Positions 33,601-39,600 of a DNA stretch of 64,000 bases are shown piece by piece. The notes beneath the pieces were generated by a model. It was not told the origin of the DNA and did no database searches. It saw only the letters and a list, made by a program, of their open reading frames with translations. Made by a program: the position numbers and the translations under genes. This DNA is from an uncultured Prevotellaceae bacterium (lineage in GTDB: Bacteria; Bacteroidota; Bacteroidia; Bacteroidales; Bacteroidaceae). Position 1 is the first letter of the stretch. Every line of letters begins with the position of its first letter. The stretch is taken from the NCBI GenBank assembly GCA_947303855.1, contig CAMYZO010000003.1, positions 1-64,000 on the forward strand, in the 5' to 3' direction.

Positions 33601-36600
33601 CACCGCCGAAGACGCTGCCATTGACAGTGCCGGCATAGACGTTCACAAAGGTCTGCTTGCCATCGGTCATGTTCACTTTACCCAGGGCACTGCCGCCATA
33701 GACATCGCCCTCAACAAGACCATTGCCGCTCAGTTCAGCGCCCGTCTTCGCTCCAATGTTCACCGTTACGTCGCCACCAACTTCTGTGGTTTCACCTCGG
33801 CCACCGCCATAGATGTCGTGGCTGACAGTGCCGCCGGTCATGTTCACCTCAGTATCGCCAGTCACATTGGCAGTGTTTCCGCCGCCATAGACATTGCTGA
33901 TGGCATTCTGCATGGTTCCGGCATTTTGGATAGTCACCTTGGTATCGCCCTGAATGGTCTTGTCCGAATAATCCGGATTAGGTGTTACGGCCGACATGTC
34001 GCCACCACCAAAGACGCTACCTGCCACAGAGGTGTTGCCCTTGATGGTCAGGTCGGTGGCGCCCACCTTGCCCAGGTTGTCCAAGTCTACATCGGTACAG
34101 ATATAGGGATTATCACCTGTCAAAACGCTACCTGGATTATTGTTGGTCAGCGTCATTCCCACCTTGCTGGCGTTCTTCCATTCACACTCAGTTGTTGTCT
34201 CTGATATCTTACCAGGCTCAAACATGCCGGAGAATTTGTTGAAGTTCGGCACTTTGTCAAATAATCCCATTCTGACTTGAAGGGTAGGCAGGGTGGCTGA
34301 ATAGCCGCCACCAAAGACATTGCCCAGCACCGTACAGCCGTCAAGGACAGAAGTGGCCTTACCCTTAACCTCGCCGTAGCTGCCGCCACCATAGAAGTCT
34401 TGTTCAACAGTACAGCCTTTCAGGTTCGAATCTACATCATTGCAGGTGGCCAGAGAGAAGGAGGCAAAATTCACATAGAGGCGTCCGCCCGTACCACCAG
34501 AGGACCATACGAAGAACTCGTATTCGAAATCGGTGGCTACACCAATACCCTTCTTTCCGTATTGGGCAGAAACAGCATTGGTAGTCTTGCCATCGAAATA
34601 CTTACCACGGTCTGTCTTAAACTGTTCTGACCAATTACTCCAACTGGTTGTCTGACTGTCATAATACTTCTTTCTGGAATAGGATGTACCACCAAAGCCA
34701 CCACCGAAATACTTTCCGAAAACACAGCCCTCGGCATTACTGGTCACCTTCTTGCCCGGTTGCATGTCGCCGAACTTCGGACCTCCGCAGAAAAGGGTCA
34801 CATGGCTATTGTAGATGTCGGTAGTCACATGGCCAGTGACAGGTCTGGCTGCATTGATACCGCCTCCATAGAATGCATCGATATCGGCATTATAAATCTG
34901 CCAGTGTACGTCGCCGTCAATCTGTTCCTGACAGGCGCCTGCTGCCTCTTTGAAGTAACCGCCGCTGATGTAACACTCAGCATTGTCATTTTCTCTCACC
35001 TTCGCATCCTGATTGTAAGTGCCGGAGAGATAGAATCCGTCAAACGCACCACCCGTCACGGAAACAGGGATATGGGGGGTGGACTCCGAACCGTCGCCGT
35101 GAGTACCCAGTCCAAATGATTGTATATGGACATTGCCGCCCACGTGGATATAATTGGTATTACCTGGGACTGGTTTTGACTGAGTGGACACGAACTGCTC
35201 AAAGTCGCCACCAAGAAGAATAAGCGGAGAATTTGCTTTCTTAGTTACACCCTCCTGATTCTCGTACTCCACCTGATTGGAATACACCAGACAGGTGTTG
35301 GTGGTCTCAAACCAACCTTTGGTCTTGAAGATGGTGAAATTTCGGACATCGGCACCATCTTTCGGCTTCTGTGCCTGGGCAGTGCCTGGGATGTTGATAA
35401 AGTCAAAACGAATAGGAGAAATCGTAGTACGTTTGTAGTGATGATAAATCATGCTATAGTCAGGCTCATTGTCGTGATTCTCATCTACTGACATCACCGT
35501 GAAAGCCTTATCACCACCCGATGGCACATTGCCTTGGTGGAGGTTGCCTACCAGCACGATGGCATTGTCATAGACGGTAGAGCCACCGAGCGTTTTAAGG
35601 GCATCAGCAATATTGGTATATACCTTTTGGCCGTTAAATTTTGTATTATCATCTACCTGTGTACCAAACAGGCTTACATTTTGTGAGCCATAGCTGGTAT
35701 TATATACTACATCGTAATACTGGTCTGCTACGTATGCGGCATTACCCCAGTAGGGTTCAATGTAGATATCCGTCACGCCGTAGGGCACATCGAAGTAGGC
35801 TCCCTGGGAGAACACACGGCCACTGGTGCCATGGAGGTCCTTACTGGTGCATTTGCGATCGGCAAAGTTATAGCCGCCATAGCTGTCGGCTGCTGTATAG
35901 GTTCCTGCCGTGCCGCCTGTCATACTGGTAATCTTCCAGCCTGTAACCACCTTGCCACCTGTGTAGTTACCCGTACCGACATCATTGAAATAGGGCAACT
36001 GCACCTTGTCGTAGTTGTAGTTGAACCGGTCAAAGTCCTTATCCATACGCTGCAGCGTGAGCGATGTGGTGGTAATACCCGTACCACTGAGATGTACCGT
36101 CAGCGTCTTGCCCAGCTTACCACCGTTGTTGCGTCCTACGGAAGCGCTGTCAGGGGCATTCGTCACATCATAGTTGATGATAGAAGGATAATAGCCCTGA
36201 GCTTTCAACACAGGGTAGGGCTTGGGATTGTCTATCGACCTGTCGGCAGTCTCCAGTACCCATTTGGCCATCTGATTGGCGTTGGCTGCGTCATCGGTGG
36301 CATAGATGGCTGCCAGTTTCTTGTTACTGTTCAGCAACAACCGGTAGAACTCGAAGCGCGTCAGATTCTTGTTCTCAACAGCCAGCGCACAGTTGTACTT
36401 TCCATTGGTAACACCACTGGCAAGGTCATCGTAAGAGTAGTAGTTAAAGGTGTTCAGACCACCACTGTTCAGGTTGTCGATACTCTGACCGCCATAGACC
36501 GGCGATCTGTTGGTGCCTCCTGTAATATCTCCATAGAACATACAGTTCATCACCATGGTGCGGAGGTTGGCCTGGGTCGAGGCAAAGGCGTTGTAGCCAA

Positions 36601-39600
36601 CGATACCGCCTGCATCATCACCACCACTTACATTGGCATAGCTATAGCAGTTGATGACACGTGAATAGCCATCCAAATGACCCACGATACTGCCAGCAAT
36701 CTTACTTCCGCTGACAGTGCCGCCATTCACGCCGCAGTTGTAGATACGGGTGTTGCCTTTGGCTTGGTTGACAATGGCTCCTACGGTATCGCCGCTGACT
36801 GTCGCACTCTCAATGATGATATTCTTGATAACAGCATCCTCAGCAAACGCGATGAATGGTGCAGAGACGCTGAAACGCTTGTCTATCTGACCTTCGATGA
36901 TTCCCTTGAAAGGAGATTTTCTGGTGCCGATAGAGCCAGAGGCGGTGAACGGGGAGTCCAGTATATAGTAGCCACCCATGGCATTAATCTCAGAGGAACT
37001 GCTTACCACCTTAGGCACCATGGTCAGATACAGCGTCTGACTGCCTGATCCTTCATCTTTTGCTGATGCTGCCTCAGCCTGTGAAGTGAGCGTGGTGAAC
37101 GTCTGCATCACCTTCGTATGGTCGAAACGGGGCATCAGGCGCATGTTGCCGTTGCCGTCGTCAACAACCATAAACGTGGCATTGGTAATCTTCAGATTAG
37201 CCTGGTCGTGACCGACAACGCCAGACTGCTTTTCACCCATGTTCTGTAAGGATATACCGCTTGATGTTCCCGACCAGGCGCTGCTGACAGCAGAACCGGT
37301 GGTGTTGGCAGTGAAGTAACGTAAGGGACTCGATACGCTCTGAATCTGAACATTGTAGGGGTCGAAGCCGTTAGACCATGTGGAGACAGCCCCCAATCGT
37401 GTATGGTCAAAATAATCCAATTCTGTTTCTGCCTTGCTCTTGGCTTCATCCTCAGCGCCAGTCTCGCCAGCATAGAGATACCCCATCTCCTCATCGATGT
37501 CGAAGTTGGGTCTTAGATACCACTGCAAATGGGTAGGGGCATTCTTGATGGTTAATCCTTCCTCTTCGCTGCTGGTAGTAGACATGAGCGTGTTGCTTGA
37601 ATTCTTGGCATAGTGGCCACCCTGCTTCACCAGGAAGGGCGCAGCAGAAGTTGCATCTTCAGTAGCAGCACCTGCGTATGTGCTGGCATATTCGGGTTTT
37701 ACGTCGTAGGTGACATACCAGTCGCGCTCCTTGCCGGCCACTATAGCCTGCGTTGCATAGTTAGGAAGATTGGCCGGGGTTGATGGGTTGTTGATGTCAG
37801 CCCTACCTAACTCATCGGCTGTATATTCTGTAGGGTCTACATCGCTCACCGTGGCGTAGTCCGACACCTTGAACTTATGGTAGCCTGGTACCTTGGAACC
37901 CGTCTTCCAGAAATGGTAGCGGGCCACCATCGGGCTGCTATATTTGTGGAGCACGGCATATCGCTCGGCGCGGTCGGGGTCATCAGGACCACTGGGCAGC
38001 GGCAGGCGGACAATCTCCCAGCCGTGCTGGTCGAGCAGGATAAGCATAGGCTTGATTTCCGTAGGCACCAGCTGGAACGACTCACCCATCTCGATGGTCT
38101 GGAACACGTGTTCCTCCTCCAGAAACTTCTTTGAAGTGGTGGGAGTCTTGCCTGAACCGCCATCGTTGTTATGCACCCAAGGGGCGGAATTAGCCCATGC
38201 CTTATAAGAGTGCCAGCCTTTACCTGCGATTTCTGACTCCTGCGCTGAATTCAATTCTACATCACGCCCTACTGCGGTTACCTTAGTGGTCAGTTTACCC
38301 TGTACCGTTGGACTGTTCTTCCAGTACTGTTCAAAGGAATGAATAGTCTGACGGGTTCCGTAGGCTCCATTCGTAGCACCACCTTCTATCTCATGGAAAG
38401 TCACCAGTTTCAAGCTGCTGGTCGAGGTTCCCAAGAGCATATATTCGCTTCCTTTTGGCAGATCAGTAACAGCTTCATCATCTTTCTTACCGCCATGTGC
38501 CAAGGGGTTGTTATTGACGACACCGGTTACCACGGCATCGTATCCTTCAGGCTTATAGGTCCACAGATAGGAGTGGAAGTTGCGCGTGTTGTTGTCATCA
38601 ATCTTATAGCTCGTTTGGTTCTGATACGACGAGACTCTCACATGATAGGGGTCGAGCTTTCCTTTGGCTGGAGCTTTTGGAATAACAGGCTCCAGATACC
38701 ACAGCCAACGGGTACGTGTGCTGGCACCGCTGGCCAGCTGGTCCTCCCAGCGCTCATTACCATACACGTAAAGCGTACAGTCACCGTTGTTATAAGGATA
38801 GACCGCTTGTCGCTTTTCTTTCATCACACCGTCTTTACCGTCTTCCTGAAAGAATTTGTATGTATCGGTATTGGTTGTGTTAAACTGCAACATATAGGTG
38901 GTGCTAGTCTTCTTGGTCTTGTCATCCAGGAGGTTGCGACCGTCCAAGTCGATGCTGTTGTCTGCCTTCAGCGTGTAGGTAACGTAGATAACGTTGTTTG
39001 CAGTAACCTGCGTGGCACTGGAAATCTCGCTGGGAGCAGGCGAGACAAACACAAACGGCTCATCGGGTGTTCCTGCCGTAGTCTGCACAAAGGCATTTGC
39101 GTTCCAGTAGTGATAGTCCACTAAGGGGCTTTGCCAGGCTGCCGGTAAGCCAAAGCCGTCGTCATCATTATAAGGAAGATTCCTGACAATGACCTTATTA
39201 TCCATGTCTATTAACGTATAGGAACGTGGGAGCACCACGGTGTTGACTCCGAGGGTGACGGTCTCACTATTAGACCTTTTCTTCAAAGTGATGGACTTAT
39301 GTGACGCATCATTGCCATCACTCTGTCCTGTCAGGATGAATGACACGGCATCATCCGACCAGATTGGCGCAGAGCCGGATGTGGAGAGGTATTTAGTACT
39401 AATCTGGGCATTCCTGATTTTCAGATCGTAGGGGTCGTCGCCATAGAAATACCACAACTGATTGTTGCCGGTGACATAAGCCTCAGCATTGGTTGTGCTG
39501 TTTGTCTCTGCAGCGACTGCACTGCCATCGTTATGACTGCCATTGTCATAAAGATACTGGCTGCTGGAATTTTTAAGGTTAAAGGGGGCGGAGCCGCTGA

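Noticed and set aside
19000-34000. Regular short repeats resembling a CRISPR array
   Set aside because: The gccgccgccatagac repeats have variable spacing and encode VYGGG in one continuous ORF; spacers are not unique equal-length sequences and no cas genes are present.
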